Notes under the pieces: model-generated
The model's input: only the letters and a program-made list of their open reading frames with translations
Database searches by the model: none
What the model was told of the DNA's origin: nothing
Assembly: GCF_014208105.1 (NCBI RefSeq)
Contig: NZ_JACHMQ010000001.1
Location: 558,001-622,000 of the forward strand
Origin: Actinomadura coerulea
GTDB lineage: Bacteria; Actinomycetota; Actinomycetes; Streptosporangiales; Streptosporangiaceae
Length of the DNA: 64,000 bases
Direction: 5' to 3'
Program-made: the position numbers and the translations under genes
Shown: positions 35,396 to 44,895 of the stretch, piece after piece
Numbering within the stretch: the stretch's first letter is position 1
How the letters are laid out: every line of letters begins with the position of its first letter

Positions 35396-36570
35396 GGGCG
35401 CGACCGCCTCCCTGTCTCGAAGGTGTTCATCGTCGTCCGGCGGAGGCGGGCGACGGCATCGGGGAGCGCGGTGAGGAAGCGGTCGACGTCCTCCGAACCG
35501 ACGCCTCGCGGCAGCGATACCCGCACGTTCCCATGCGTAATCACTCCCATCGCCTCCAGCACATGGCTCGGACGCAGCGTATCCGCCGTGCAGGAGCTGC
35601 CGGAGGAAACGGCGAAACCCAGCCGGTCGAGTTCGGTCAGCAGCGCCTCCCCCTCCACGTACAGGCAGGAGAACGTGACCAGGTGGGGGAGCCGGCGGAC
35701 CGGGTCACCGATCACCTCGACGTCGGGGACGCTCCGCGGTACCTCCGTCCGGATGCGGTCCACCAGGGCGGAGACGCGCGGCGCGTCCGCGGCCATGTCG
35801 GCGCGGTAGGCCGTCAGCGCGGCCGCGGCCGCCGCGATGGCGGGGACGTTCTCGAACCCGGGGACCCGGCGCGCCTCGCGCTCGTCGTCCGGCAGCGGGG
35901 AGCGCCACCGGGTGCCCTTGCGGACGGCGAGCACGCCGACGCCGGCGGGCCCGCCCCACTTGTGGGCGCTGCCGGCGAGCAGCGACCACCCGCCGGGGAC
36001 CTCGGCGCGCCCGAGGGACTGCGCCGCGTCGACGAACAGCGGAACGCCGGCCGCGCGGCAGGCCCGCGCCACTTCCTCGACGGGCTGCAGGGTGCCGACC
36101 TCGTGGTTGGCGGACTGCAGGCACGCCAGCGCGGTGTCGGGGCGCAGCGCCGCCGCGAACTCCTCGGCGTCGACGCGGCCGGACCGGTCGACGCCGACGA
36201 GGGTGACCTCGCCGCCGTCGCGCTCGTGCAGTTCGGCGGCGTGCAGGACGCTGGAGTGCTCGACGGCGCTCGCCACCAGGTGCCGCCCGGTGCGCCGGCG
36301 CGCCTGGAGCCCCCCGAGGACCGCCAGGTGCACCGCCTGGGTGCCCGAGGACGTGAACGACACCTCGTCGGCACGGGCGCCCAGGACGCCGGCGACACGC
36401 GCGCGTGCCCGGTCGAGCAGCATCCGGGTGCCGCGGGCCGCCCCGTACAGCCGGGCGGGGTCGGCCCAGGCCGCGTCCAGCGCCTCCAGCAGCGCGGCGC
36501 GCGCCGCCGGGTGCGGCGGCTCGGTGGACGCGGCGTCGAAGTAGCCGCCCGGATAACTCGGTCCTGCCAC
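35392..36570 (-). CDS. Cysteine desulfurase-like PLP enzyme (class V aminotransferase)
   Basis: 392 residues. Seen: SSGTQAVHLAVLGG (PLP phosphate contact), SAVEHSSVLHAAELH, SANHEVGTLQPVEEV, VDAAQSLGR with the PLP Asp and Gln, and the Schiff-base Lys in LLAGSAHKWGGPAG. Cys in SSGSSCTADT is the mobile catalytic Cys that receives the persulfide. Coupled to TusA. It is shorter and less like IscS than the housekeeping enzyme, so a dedicated role is likely. Divergent from ctaC. Confidence 0.86.
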   Translation of the reverse strand: MAGPSYPGGYFDAASTEPPHPAARAALLEALDAAWADPARLYGAARGTRMLLDRARARVAGVLGARADEVSFTSSGTQAVHLAVLGGLQARRRTGRHLVASAVEHSSVLHAAELHERDGGEVTLVGVDRSGRVDAEEFAAALRPDTALACLQSANHEVGTLQPVEEVARACRAAGVPLFVDAAQSLGRAEVPGGWSLLAGSAHKWGGPAGVGVLAVRKGTRWRSPLPDDEREARRVPGFENVPAIAAAAAALTAYRADMAADAPRVSALVDRIRTEVPRSVPDVEVIGDPVRRLPHLVTFSCLYVEGEALLTELDRLGFAVSSGSSCTADTLRPSHVLEAMGVITHGNVRVSLPRGVGSEDVDRFLTALPDAVARLRRTTMNTFETGRRSRP

Positions 36571-36696
36571 GCGAGAACACTAACCGGGCACCCGATCGGG
36601 GGTTCGCGCGACCCTCGCGCTAGGGTGTCCACCACACGTGTAATCACTGATCTCTCCGCCCGGCAGACCGGGCTTCATCCGTGGGGAAGGCATTCC

Positions 36697-37524
36697 GTGA
36701 GTCCGACCCGCTCTAGGGAGCGGCGTACGCCTGTGCGCAGTCGCCGCGCATTGAAAAGCGCCGGCGCGCTGGGGCTGCTGGCGCTCTCCGCCACCGCGTG
36801 CAGCGGCAGCCGTCTCGGCATGCCCGAGCCGATCAGCGTCCAGGGCGAGCGCATGCTGAAGCTCTGGCAGGGCTCCTGGATCGCGGCGTTCGCGGTCGGG
36901 GCCGTGGTCTGGGGGCTGATCATCTGGGCGGTGCTGTTCCACCGCAAGCGCTCCAACGACCTGCCGCCGCAGGTCCGCTACAACATGCCGATCGAGATCC
37001 TCTACACGGCGGTCCCGTTCGTCATCATCGCGGTCCTGTTCTACTTCACCGCCAGGGACGAGAACTTCGTCGAGAAGACCACCAAGGATCCCGCGGTGGT
37101 CGTCGACGTGATCGGCTTCCAGTGGAGCTGGCAGTTCGACTACAAGGAGAAGGACGCCGCGGGCAAGGAGAAGACGGTCGCCTCCGTCGTCGGCCAGCCC
37201 GTGGCCCCGAACGGGCCCGCTCCCGCCAAGCCGGTGATGACGATCCCCTCGGGCAAGACGGTGCGGGTGCGGCTGCACGCCAACGACGTCATCCACTCGT
37301 TCTGGGTGCCGGCACTGATCTACAAGAAGGACGTCATGCCGGGCTACACCAACGAGTTCGAGTTCACGGCGAACAAGCTCGGCACCTATGAGGGCCGCTG
37401 CGCCGAGCTCTGCGGCGTCGACCACAGCCGGATGCTGTTCCAGCTCAAGGTCGTGACGCCCGAGCAGTACCAGAAGTTCATCGCCGATTCGAAGCAAGCA
37501 CTGGCCGCGGGAGGTGCCAAGTGA
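36697..37524 (+). CDS. ctaC: Cytochrome c oxidase subunit II
   Basis: Carries the CuA centre of the aa3 oxidase. 275 residues: a lipoprotein-type signal ([12 protein letters not shown], Cys near residue 31), two membrane helices, then a cupredoxin domain with [19 protein letters not shown] and the CuA ligands [18 protein letters not shown] start with GGGGAAGG upstream. Overlaps ctaD by 4 bases. The actinobacterial enzyme gets electrons directly from the qcrCAB complex encoded at 59-63 kb. Confidence 0.96.
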   Translation: MSPTRSRERRTPVRSRRALKSAGALGLLALSATACSGSRLGMPEPISVQGERMLKLWQGSWIAAFAVGAVVWGLIIWAVLFHRKRSNDLPPQVRYNMPIEILYTAVPFVIIAVLFYFTARDENFVEKTTKDPAVVVDVIGFQWSWQFDYKEKDAAGKEKTVASVVGQPVAPNGPAPAKPVMTIPSGKTVRVRLHANDVIHSFWVPALIYKKDVMPGYTNEFEFTANKLGTYEGRCAELCGVDHSRMLFQLKVVTPEQYQKFIADSKQALAAGGAK

Positions 37525-39188
37525 CCGCCACGAGTCACGCACCGAGCGCGCCGATCGCCGCGCCGCGGACGAGCAAGGGGCGCCTCATCGCCTCCTGGAT
37601 GTCGTCCACCGACCACAAGGTGATCGGCTACCTCTACCTGATCACCTCGTTCGTGATGTTCCTGTTCGGCGGCGTGCTCGCGCTGCTGATCCGGATGGAG
37701 CTGTTCGAACCGGGGCTGCAGTTCGTCAGCAACGAGCAGTACAACCAGCTGTTCACCATGCACGGCACGATCATGCTGCTGATGTTCGCGACGCCGCTGT
37801 TCGCGGGCTTCACCAACGTCATCATGCCGCTGCAGATCGGCGCGCCCGATGTGGCGTTCCCCCGGCTGAACATGCTGGCCTACTGGCTGTTCCTGTTCGG
37901 CAGCCTGATCGTCATCGCGGGCTTCCTGACCCCGGGCGGCGCGGCCAGCTTCGGCTGGTTCGCCTACGCCCCCCTGTCGGACGCGGTCCGCTCGCCGGGC
38001 GTCGGCGGCGACATGTGGGTGATGGGCCTGGCGATGTCGGGCTTCGGCACCATCATGGGCGCGGTCAACTTCATCACCACGATCCTGTGCATGCGGGCCC
38101 CGGGCATGACGATGTTCCGGATGCCGATCTTCACCTGGAACGCGCTGCTGACCTCGATCCTCGTCCTGCTGGCGTTCCCGGTCCTCGCCGCCGCGCTGCT
38201 GGCGCTGGAGGCCGACCGCAAGCTCGGCGCGCACATCTTCGACGCCGCGCACGGCGGGGCGCTGCTGTGGCAGCACCTGTTCTGGTTCTTCGGCCACCCG
38301 GAGGTCTACATCATCGCCTTGCCGTTCTTCGGCATCGTGACCGAGATCCTCCCGGTGTTCAGCCGCAAGCCCGTCTTCGGCTACATCGGCCTGGTCTTCG
38401 CGACCATCACCATCGCGGGCCTGTCCATCACCGTGTGGGCGCACCACATGTTCGTCACCGGCCAGGTGCTGCTGCCGTTCTTCTCCTTCATGACGTTCCT
38501 CATCGCCGTTCCCACGGGGGTGAAGTTCTTCAACTGGGTGGGGACCATCTGGCGAGGGCAGTTGACGTTCGAGTCGCCGATGCTGTGGTCGCTGGGCTTC
38601 CTCGTGACGTTCCTGTTCGGCGGGCTCACCGGCGTCATCCTGGCGTCGCCGCCGATGGACTTCCAGCTGTCGGACTCCTACTTCGTCGTGGCGCACTTCC
38701 ACTACGTCGTGTTCGGCACCGTGGTGTTCGCGATGTTCGCCGGCTTCTACTTCTGGTGGCCGAAGTTCACCGGCAAGATGCTGAACGACACCCTCGGCAA
38801 GATCCACTTCTGGCTGCTGTTCATCGGCTTCCACGGCACGTTCCTGCTCCAGCACTGGCTGGGCGCCGCGGGCATGCCGCGCCGGTACGCGGACTACCCG
38901 AGCGAGTTCCACGGGCTGAACGAGATCTCCAGCATCTTCTCGTTCATCCTCGGGGCCTCGATGCTGCCGTTCTTCTACAACCTGTACATCACGTGGAAGC
39001 GGGGCACGCGCGTCGAGGTCGACGACCCGTGGGGCTACTCCAACTCGCTGGAGTGGGCGACGTCCTGCCCGCCGCCGCGGCACAACTTCAACTCGATCCC
39101 GAAGATCCGTTCCGAGCGGCCGGCGTTCGACCTGCACCACCCCCACGTGGGTGCCAAGGGCGAGCTGGCCGGGGCGAAGGGGGAGTAG
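37521..39188 (+). CDS. ctaD: Cytochrome c oxidase subunit I
   Basis: Contains haem a and the haem a3-CuB oxygen-reduction centre. 555 residues, twelve membrane helices. Ligand motifs: [11 protein letters not shown] (low-spin haem His), [10 protein letters not shown] (CuB His and the Tyr-crosslink loop), AHHMF (CuB His pair) and [11 protein letters not shown] (haem His pair). Its GTG overlaps the ctaC stop, so translation is coupled. ctaF follows after 3 bases. Confidence 0.97.
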   Translation: MTATSHAPSAPIAAPRTSKGRLIASWMSSTDHKVIGYLYLITSFVMFLFGGVLALLIRMELFEPGLQFVSNEQYNQLFTMHGTIMLLMFATPLFAGFTNVIMPLQIGAPDVAFPRLNMLAYWLFLFGSLIVIAGFLTPGGAASFGWFAYAPLSDAVRSPGVGGDMWVMGLAMSGFGTIMGAVNFITTILCMRAPGMTMFRMPIFTWNALLTSILVLLAFPVLAAALLALEADRKLGAHIFDAAHGGALLWQHLFWFFGHPEVYIIALPFFGIVTEILPVFSRKPVFGYIGLVFATITIAGLSITVWAHHMFVTGQVLLPFFSFMTFLIAVPTGVKFFNWVGTIWRGQLTFESPMLWSLGFLVTFLFGGLTGVILASPPMDFQLSDSYFVVAHFHYVVFGTVVFAMFAGFYFWWPKFTGKMLNDTLGKIHFWLLFIGFHGTFLLQHWLGAAGMPRRYADYPSEFHGLNEISSIFSFILGASMLPFFYNLYITWKRGTRVEVDDPWGYSNSLEWATSCPPPRHNFNSIPKIRSERPAFDLHHPHVGAKGELAGAKGE

Positions 39189-39191
39189 CCG

Positions 39192-39602
39192 ATGCGCGTC
39201 CAGGCGTTCATGTTCTACGGTTGCGCGGTCTTCTTCCTCGCCACCGACGTCGTGTACTGGCTCTGGTCCAACGACTGGACGGGCACGACGGCGCTCGCGC
39301 TCGCGGTCGGCCTCGCCGGGCTCATCGGGTTCTACATCCATTTCACGGTCCGGCGCCTCGAGCGCGCCAACGCGGGCCCGCTGTACGAGGACGACCCGGA
39401 AGGCGAGATCGCGGACGCGGCCGGCGAGCTGGGCTTCTTCAGCCCGCACAGCTGGTGGCCGCTGTTCGTGGCGCTGTCGGCCACCGCCGTGGCGCTCGGC
39501 GTCGTGTTCGGCTGGTGGCTGGTGATCCTCGGTGCCGCCGCGGCGATCCTCACGTCCGTCGGTCTGGTGTTCGAGTACTACCGGGGTCATTTCGCCCACT
39601 GA
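39192..39602 (+). CDS. ctaF: Cytochrome c oxidase subunit IV, actinobacterial type
   Basis: 136 residues with four membrane helices (FMFYGCAVFFLATDVVYWL, a second at LAVGLAGLIGFYIHF, then two near the C-terminus) and the conserved EGEIADAAGELGFFSPHSWW loop. Small fourth subunit of the actinobacterial bcc-aa3 supercomplex. Last gene of ctaC-ctaD-ctaF; a terminator follows. Confidence 0.95.
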   Translation: MRVQAFMFYGCAVFFLATDVVYWLWSNDWTGTTALALAVGLAGLIGFYIHFTVRRLERANAGPLYEDDPEGEIADAAGELGFFSPHSWWPLFVALSATAVALGVVFGWWLVILGAAAAILTSVGLVFEYYRGHFAH

Positions 39603-39623
39603 TCAGTAAAAGAACCCCATCGG

Positions 39624-39660
39624 GGGCCGGTGTCCGCTTTCTAGCGGGTACCGGCCCTTT
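39624..39660 (+). terminator. Terminator after ctaF
   Basis: 8-bp outer stem GGGCCGGT/ACCGGCCC with inner CCGC/GCGG, followed by TTT, 21 bp past the ctaF stop. Confidence 0.75.
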
Positions 39661-39678
39661 CGAACATACTGGGCGCCT

Positions 39679-39698
39679 TTCCAGCGACCGGGCTGGAA
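39679..39698. promoter_or_regulatory. Inverted repeat ahead of the L,D-transpeptidase gene
   Basis: Arms TTCCAGC/GCTGGAA around 6 bases, ending 38 bp before the ATG at 39736. Possible operator or leader hairpin. Confidence 0.35.
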
Positions 39699-39735
39699 CC
39701 GACAGATCGCCCAGTGGAACGACCGGGGGGTCCAC

Positions 39736-41022
39736 ATGCGGGTGAGTGGCTCAAGGCCGGGAGACCGGGGGCGGTACACGGCCGTGCTCGTCGTCGGCGG
39801 CGTGCTCGTCGGCGCGGGTGCCGCCGCGTGTTCGGGAGGCGCCGGGCCGGACGGCGGGGACGAGGTGAAGCTCGCCGTGTCGCCGGCCGGGGGCGGCGGG
39901 AAGCTGCGTCCGGACAGCCCCATCGCCGTCGAGGCGCGGCAGGGCACGATCGAGAACGTGACGGTGGCGACGAAGGACGGCGTGGTCGAGGGGGACCTGA
40001 GCGCCGACAGGACGCGGTGGCGGTCCCGGTGGACGCTGAAGCCGGGCACGGCGTACACGGTCGGCGCCACCGCCCTCGGCCGGGACGGCAGGACCCGCAC
40101 GGTCCGCAGCGGCTTCTCCACGGCCGAGGTGAAGAAGACCAACGACGTCACGATCGAGGCGCCGTTCAACAAGGAGACCGTCGGCGTCGGCATCCCGATC
40201 ATCATGCACTTCGCCCGTCCGGTGAAGGACCGGGCGGCCGTGGAGCGGGCCCTGGAGGTCACCGCCGACAAGACCGTCGAGGGCGGCTGGAGCTGGTTCG
40301 GCAGCCAGGAGGCCGTGTTCCGGACGAAGAGCTACTGGCCGGCGCAGACGAAGGTGTCGTTCCGGGCGCATCTGAGCGGCGTGCGCACCGGGCAGGGCGT
40401 GTACGGCGGGAAGGACTACGGCGTCGACTTCAAGGTCGGCGACTCGCACGTCTCCACCGCCGGCGAGGACAGCCACAAGATGGTCGTGAGGATCAACGGC
40501 AAGAAGGCCCGCACGATCCCGACGAGCATGGGGAAGGGCGGAGAGCGCAAGTACACCACCACCAACGGCGTCCACCTCGCGATGGGCAAGGAGGACCCGA
40601 CCATCATGACGTCGGAGTGGGACGGCTGCGGCCCCGGCTGCGCCGGGTACTACAGCCTCACCGTGTACAAGTCGGTGCGGATCTCCGACAGCGGCGAGTA
40701 CGTCCATAGCGCGCCCTGGTCGGTGGGATCGCAGGGGAGCGAGAACGTCAGCCACGGCTGCATCAACGTCAGCCCGTCCGACGCCAAGTGGTTCTACAGC
40801 CTCGCCCAGCGGGGCGACCCCATCACGGTGACCGGCAGCGACCGGGAACTGGAGGCGGAGAACGGCTGGGGGTACTGGCAGGTGAAGTGGCAGGACTGGG
40901 TGAAGGGCAGCGCCCTGAAGCGGTCGGTCACGACGGCTGCGCACGTGGACGCGGCGACCCTGTCGGCGCAGCGGGGCGCTCAGCCCAAGGCTCCGGAGAA
41001 GCAGCGGGCCGAGGGCGACTGA
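39736..41022 (+). CDS. L,D-transpeptidase lipoprotein (YkuD, Ig-domain type)
   Basis: Forms 3-3 cross-links in peptidoglycan. 428 residues: lipobox GAGAAACSGG near residue 33, two Ig-like domains (about 40-145 and 145-255), then the YkuD domain with SHGCINVSPSDA, catalytic Cys342 and its His, and a Trp/Lys-rich C-terminal segment. The layout matches mycobacterial LdtMt2. Purine run GGGGGG lies five bases upstream of the ATG. Neighbours are other envelope enzymes. Confidence 0.94.
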   Translation: MRVSGSRPGDRGRYTAVLVVGGVLVGAGAAACSGGAGPDGGDEVKLAVSPAGGGGKLRPDSPIAVEARQGTIENVTVATKDGVVEGDLSADRTRWRSRWTLKPGTAYTVGATALGRDGRTRTVRSGFSTAEVKKTNDVTIEAPFNKETVGVGIPIIMHFARPVKDRAAVERALEVTADKTVEGGWSWFGSQEAVFRTKSYWPAQTKVSFRAHLSGVRTGQGVYGGKDYGVDFKVGDSHVSTAGEDSHKMVVRINGKKARTIPTSMGKGGERKYTTTNGVHLAMGKEDPTIMTSEWDGCGPGCAGYYSLTVYKSVRISDSGEYVHSAPWSVGSQGSENVSHGCINVSPSDAKWFYSLAQRGDPITVTGSDRELEAENGWGYWQVKWQDWVKGSALKRSVTTAAHVDAATLSAQRGAQPKAPEKQRAEGD

Positions 41023-41029
41023 GCCGCGG

Positions 41030-42433
41030 CTAGCGAAGCGGCGGCGGGGCCTGGACGCCGTGCAGGCGCGCCCAGTCGCGGGCCATGGCGATCCGGTCGG
41101 GGGCCGAGGGGTGCGTGAGCCACAGCACGTACTCGGCGGTGTCGGGGTCCAGGTCGGAGATGTTGCGGACGGACAGCGCGTGCTGCATCGACACGAACGT
41201 CGACGGGTCGCGGGTGAGGTCCAGCGCGTGCGCGTCGGCGCGGGCCTCGATGTGGCGGCTCACGAGGTTCTGGACGGGGGCGGCGAGGGTCGTCCCGGCC
41301 GTCACGAGCGCGAGGACGAGCGCGATGGACCTCGGGTCGGCCGCCCCGCCGCCGCGGCGCGCGTCCGGTCCCGTCCCGCCGGCGCCGGGCCCGCCGGGGT
41401 CGAGCCCGGCGCCCCGCAGCAGGCGCGGGGACGTCATCAGCAGGTACAGCAGGCACATGGCCCCGGCCACGCCGAGCGCGCCCACGAGCGTGCCCCACAG
41501 CACGTCGTCGCGCTTGGCGTGGCCGAGCTCGTGCCCGACGATGGACTCGACCTGGGCGGGCGGCGACTTCAGCAGCGTGTCGTAGAGGACGATGCGGCGC
41601 GTGGAGCCGAACCCGGAGACGTAGGCGTTGAGCGATGTCGTCCGGCGGGAGGCGTCCGCGACGAGGACGTCCTTGACGGGCACGCCGTCGCGCCTGGCCA
41701 TCGCCAGCAGGTCGCCGCGCAGCTGACCCGCCGGCAGCGAGTGGAACTTGTTGAAGACCGGCTCCACGGCGAGCGGGTAGACGAACGAGGCGAAGACGAC
41801 GAGGACGAATCCGCCCGCGGCGGCGCCGGTCCACCAGTAGCGCGGGAAGCGCCGGGTGAGGGCGTAGAGGAGCAGCAGGGCGATCGTGTAGATGACCCAC
41901 GTGACGGCGAGGGACTTCGCCTGGTCGACGAGCCACGCGGGCCAGCTCTGCGTGGACAGCCCGTACCGGCGCAGCACGGACTCGCCCCAGATGTCGAACG
42001 GCAGCCCGGCGACGCGCAGGAGCGTGGTCAGGGCCATCGTCCCGAGGACGATCAGGAACGGCCGGCGGCGGAGCTTCGCGGTGGCCCGGCCGAGGAAGCG
42101 GGCGCCCAGCGGCGTGAGGCCCAGCACCAGGATCAGGGCGAGGCCGACGAGGAGCCCGCTGTAGGCGGGCGGGGTGACGGCCGAGTCGAACGCCCGGGAA
42201 CGGGCGATCTCGGCGGGGGTGAAGTCCAGCGCCGGATCGGGTCTCACGTGCCCGCCGGGGACGTGCCCGGGCAGAGGGTTCCACGGCGTGGTCCTCGCGA
42301 GGACGGTCGCGACGCCGGCGAAGAGCACGGCGGCGGTGACGGCGGCGGCGATCCGGGGCCGCCGCGCGGGGACCGCGCCGGACGTCCCGGCGGCGTGCCC
42401 GGCGCGGTCCTGGTCGGTCTCCGCCTCGCTCAT
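41030..42433 (-). CDS. Ste24-like CAAX-type membrane metalloprotease (M48A)
   Basis: About 467 residues. Hydrophobic helices near 30-50, 95-115, 135-150, 180-205 and 215-235. Zinc motif ESIVGHELGHAKRDD, then two more helices and the third ligand RHIEARADAHALDLT. Eukaryotic Ste24 cleaves prenylated proteins; bacterial targets are unknown. The ATG at 42433 has GGAGGA upstream and overlaps the stop of the upstream gene (ATGA), so the two proteases are translationally coupled. Confidence 0.89.
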   Translation of the reverse strand: MSEAETDQDRAGHAAGTSGAVPARRPRIAAAVTAAVLFAGVATVLARTTPWNPLPGHVPGGHVRPDPALDFTPAEIARSRAFDSAVTPPAYSGLLVGLALILVLGLTPLGARFLGRATAKLRRRPFLIVLGTMALTTLLRVAGLPFDIWGESVLRRYGLSTQSWPAWLVDQAKSLAVTWVIYTIALLLLYALTRRFPRYWWTGAAAGGFVLVVFASFVYPLAVEPVFNKFHSLPAGQLRGDLLAMARRDGVPVKDVLVADASRRTTSLNAYVSGFGSTRRIVLYDTLLKSPPAQVESIVGHELGHAKRDDVLWGTLVGALGVAGAMCLLYLLMTSPRLLRGAGLDPGGPGAGGTGPDARRGGGAADPRSIALVLALVTAGTTLAAPVQNLVSRHIEARADAHALDLTRDPSTFVSMQHALSVRNISDLDPDTAEYVLWLTHPSAPDRIAMARDWARLHGVQAPPPLR

Positions 42434-43695
42434 GCGAGCTCCTCCTTCACGTAGTCGCGCCACAGTGCCGTGAAGCGCTCCCGGGTGAGGCCGAGCACGT
42501 CGCGCAGCGCCGCGGCCTCCGGGGCGCGCCCGGCGGCCCGGTAGAGCCGCACCAGCGCCGCCTCACCGTACCGGTCGGCGACCATCCGGCAGGCGAGCCA
42601 GGCCTCCTGGTAGGCCTGCGAGAGGCGGGGGGAGCCGCCGGCGAACGCGTCGGCGGACGGCAGCGCGGACGGCGCGCGCCCGGCGGAGACCTCGCGGCGC
42701 AGCTCGCCCGCCGCCGACCGGGTGCTGATCTTGACGCGCCGGTAGCCGACGTAGTCCGCGAAGCCCTCGATCAGCCACAGCGGGGTGCGCCCGTCGCGGG
42801 CGCCGCCGGTGGCGACGTGGGTGAGCTCGTGGGCGAGGACGACGTCGCGGCCCAGCTCGTTGAGGCGGCCGAAGGTGCCGGGGGAGACGATGACGCGGTC
42901 CTCGCCCCGGCCGTTCCCGGCGGCCGGGGCCACGGCGGCGAGCGCGGCGATCTGGCCGAGGCTCTGCCCGGGGCCGGCGAGCGCGGAGGCGAGGGTCGCG
43001 TCGGCGGGGACGAGCGCGACGACCCGCTGCGCCCACCCCGTGCCGACCACGGACGTCACGACCGGGACGGCCGCGTCCAGCCGCGCGGCGATGCCGCCGA
43101 GGCCGGGGCCGTCGCCGATGACCAGGCTCGTGCGGCCCCTGACCACCGCCAGGGGGCCGCAGTCCCAGATGTCGGTGTCGTCGGCGAGGCCGCGGGACGT
43201 CCCGTCGCCGACGATCGTCCACGCGCCGCCCCGCGGGGCCAGCGTGAGGTAGCGGGTGCGGGCCACGTCGCCCCGGTCGAAGCCGCGCAGCCTGTAGCGC
43301 ACCTCGACGCGGACGACGGCGGTCTCGCCGTCCACGGCCTCGGTGGTGACGACGCGCTCCCGCCAGCCTTCCAGGGGCAGCTTGCGAAGGTTTCCGTACA
43401 CGCGTGACTGGGTGTCCTGGAAGGCGGCGGGGGCGCTGCCCACCGTGGCGAGGAACGCCACGCGGTCGCCGTCGCGGACGGCGCGGGCGCGGTTGGCGAG
43501 AACGGCGGAGGCCATGGCCGAGCTGAACGTCCCGGCGGTGGGGGAGCCGGGAGCGCCGGCGACCGCCGCGCCGCCGCCGGAGCGCCGGCCGGCGAGGCCG
43601 GCGCCTCCGGCGAGGAGGGCGGCGGCCCCGCCCGCGCCGAGCGCGAGGACCCTGCGCCGCGTCACGGGGGCGTCCTGCCCGGGGCCTTCCTCCAT
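42430..43695 (-). CDS. Exported gluzincin-type metallopeptidase, unassigned family
   Basis: 421 residues. The N-terminus TRRRVLALGAGGAAALLAGG looks like a twin-arginine or lipoprotein-like signal. A beta-rich domain of about 130 residues follows (RYRLRGFDRGDVARTRYLTL), then a peptidase domain with VVLAHELTHVA and, 22 residues on, LWLIEGFADYVGY; the HExxH plus downstream E are the gluzincin zinc ligands. I cannot place it in a named family. It is followed with a 4-bp overlap by the Ste24-like protease, so the pair is one functional unit. Confidence 0.8.
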   Translation of the reverse strand: MEEGPGQDAPVTRRRVLALGAGGAAALLAGGAGLAGRRSGGGAAVAGAPGSPTAGTFSSAMASAVLANRARAVRDGDRVAFLATVGSAPAAFQDTQSRVYGNLRKLPLEGWRERVVTTEAVDGETAVVRVEVRYRLRGFDRGDVARTRYLTLAPRGGAWTIVGDGTSRGLADDTDIWDCGPLAVVRGRTSLVIGDGPGLGGIAARLDAAVPVVTSVVGTGWAQRVVALVPADATLASALAGPGQSLGQIAALAAVAPAAGNGRGEDRVIVSPGTFGRLNELGRDVVLAHELTHVATGGARDGRTPLWLIEGFADYVGYRRVKISTRSAAGELRREVSAGRAPSALPSADAFAGGSPRLSQAYQEAWLACRMVADRYGEAALVRLYRAAGRAPEAAALRDVLGLTRERFTALWRDYVKEELA

Positions 43696-43734
43696 GGGCG
43701 CGATCCTATGCAGGGCGCGGGGCGGGGGGCGCCG

Positions 43735-44580
43735 TCACGACCGGTAGTCGGGGTAGCCGTAGCCGACGACGACGTCTGTGGAACGTTCCTTTATGCGGAC
43801 GGCGTTGTCGGTGTTGCCCTCGACGGTCTCGATCGTGCCGTCGTCGACCTTCTTGATCACCATGCCGACGTGCTCGATGTCGTCGACGGACTCGCCGCCG
43901 TCCCATGCGAAGAAGACGATCGCGCCGGGCCTCGGCTCGGTGCCCCAGCGGCCGTGCTCCTGGAACCACTGGGCGTGGGCGACCGTCCAGGCGTCGCTGC
44001 CGACCTGGTCGCTGAAGCCGATCTGCTCGCCCACCCAGGAGACGAACATGTCGCACCAGTTCGCGTCGCCGTAGCCGCTGAGGGAGCCGCCGTCGCGCGC
44101 GAGCGTCTCCCGCGCGCGGGACGTGGCCATGTACCACTCCTGGAACTTGGTCTCGCCGCCGCCGTCCTCCTCGATGCCCACCTGCGACCGGGCGAGCTCG
44201 ATGGCCTGCGCGGCGGTGGGCCGCGACTTCGCGGGGGCCTTCGCGGCGGCCTTCTGCGAGGTCCTCGCCGCCGGCTGCTCGGGCCGGGCCCTCTTCGCCG
44301 GGGCCTTCGAGCCGGTGGTCTCGGGCTCGCCTTCGGACGCCCGCCCCGGTGTGCGCCCGGCTGGGGCGCCGGGCGCCGCCGGGCCGGGGACCAGGTCGGC
44401 CGCGGCGGCGGACCTCACCGGGGCGGAGCCGAACGGCAGGACCGACGCCTGCGCGGTGGCCGCGGCGGTGCCGAGCACGGCGGCGCCGACGATCATGCCG
44501 CCGGTCGTCCGCCACGTGAGGGACAGGGGATTCGGCTTGCGGTGCCTGCCGGGGTTCTTCTTGCAGTGCGCGCGTGGCAC
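43735..44580 (-). CDS. Secreted CHAP-domain peptidoglycan hydrolase
   Basis: 281 residues: a membrane-spanning signal region (GGMIVGAAVLGTAAATAQAS), an Ala/Lys/Pro spacer of about 80 residues, then a CHAP domain: DANWCDMFVSWVGEQ with the nucleophile Cys, IEHVGMVIKK with the His, and ETVEGNTDN. CHAP enzymes cut peptide cross-links in the wall. GTG start with GAGGAG upstream. It lies downstream of two tandem ydaO-like c-di-AMP riboswitches, a typical control for actinobacterial wall hydrolases. Confidence 0.93.
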   Translation of the reverse strand: MPRAHCKKNPGRHRKPNPLSLTWRTTGGMIVGAAVLGTAAATAQASVLPFGSAPVRSAAAADLVPGPAAPGAPAGRTPGRASEGEPETTGSKAPAKRARPEQPAARTSQKAAAKAPAKSRPTAAQAIELARSQVGIEEDGGGETKFQEWYMATSRARETLARDGGSLSGYGDANWCDMFVSWVGEQIGFSDQVGSDAWTVAHAQWFQEHGRWGTEPRPGAIVFFAWDGGESVDDIEHVGMVIKKVDDGTIETVEGNTDNAVRIKERSTDVVVGYGYPDYRS

Positions 44581-44603
44581 GGGGGGATCTCCTCGACTTC
44601 CAT

Positions 44604-44712
44604 GCCGCCTACCGGGTTAGCTGACGGGTTCGGGCGTGGAAGCCGCCCTACGGCCCGCGAAGGCAGGCCGATTCACCCCGAAAAGGACGCAGTGGGTCCC
44701 CGGTTCCACGGC
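44604..44712 (-). promoter_or_regulatory. c-di-AMP (ydaO/yuaA) riboswitch A, gene-proximal
   Basis: On the minus strand the ydaO consensus blocks appear in order: AACCGGGGACCCA, then CGGGGTGAAT, GTAGGGCGG, CCACGCCCGAACCCGTCAG, and CTAACCCGGTAGGC at the 3' end, 24 bp before the CHAP start. In Actinobacteria this class senses cyclic di-AMP and controls cell-wall hydrolases. The expression platform is probably the sequence around the ribosome-binding site. Motif matching was by eye. Confidence 0.85.
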
Positions 44713-44831
44713 GGCCGCGCATGCGGGGCACGGCGGTCCGCGGATTCGGCGGTGACGTGCCCGGGGGCGGGCACGCCGGTTCGGATGGGGAATTCTCGGC
44801 GGGCGGAAGCGCCCGCGGAGTGAAGGGGGTG

Positions 44832-44860
44832 GGGGCGTGGCCGCGTGGCGGCCACGCCCC
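44832..44860 (-). terminator. 12-bp hairpin between the two riboswitches
   Basis: Perfect stem GGGGCGTGGCCG/CGGCCACGCCCC with a 5-base loop, about 36 bp downstream of riboswitch B in the transcript. No T tract. It may be the transcription-control hairpin of riboswitch B. Confidence 0.5.
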
Positions 44861-44895
44861 AGGTAACGCTGCGGGATTCACTCCTTCTCTTCCAG

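Noticed and set aside
44648-44881. A 77-residue frame between the two riboswitches
   Set aside because: Starts with GTG directly on its own AAGGAG, is Pro/Arg-rich, and would contain the 12-bp hairpin in its coding region. No supporting motif. It may be a relic of a lost gene.
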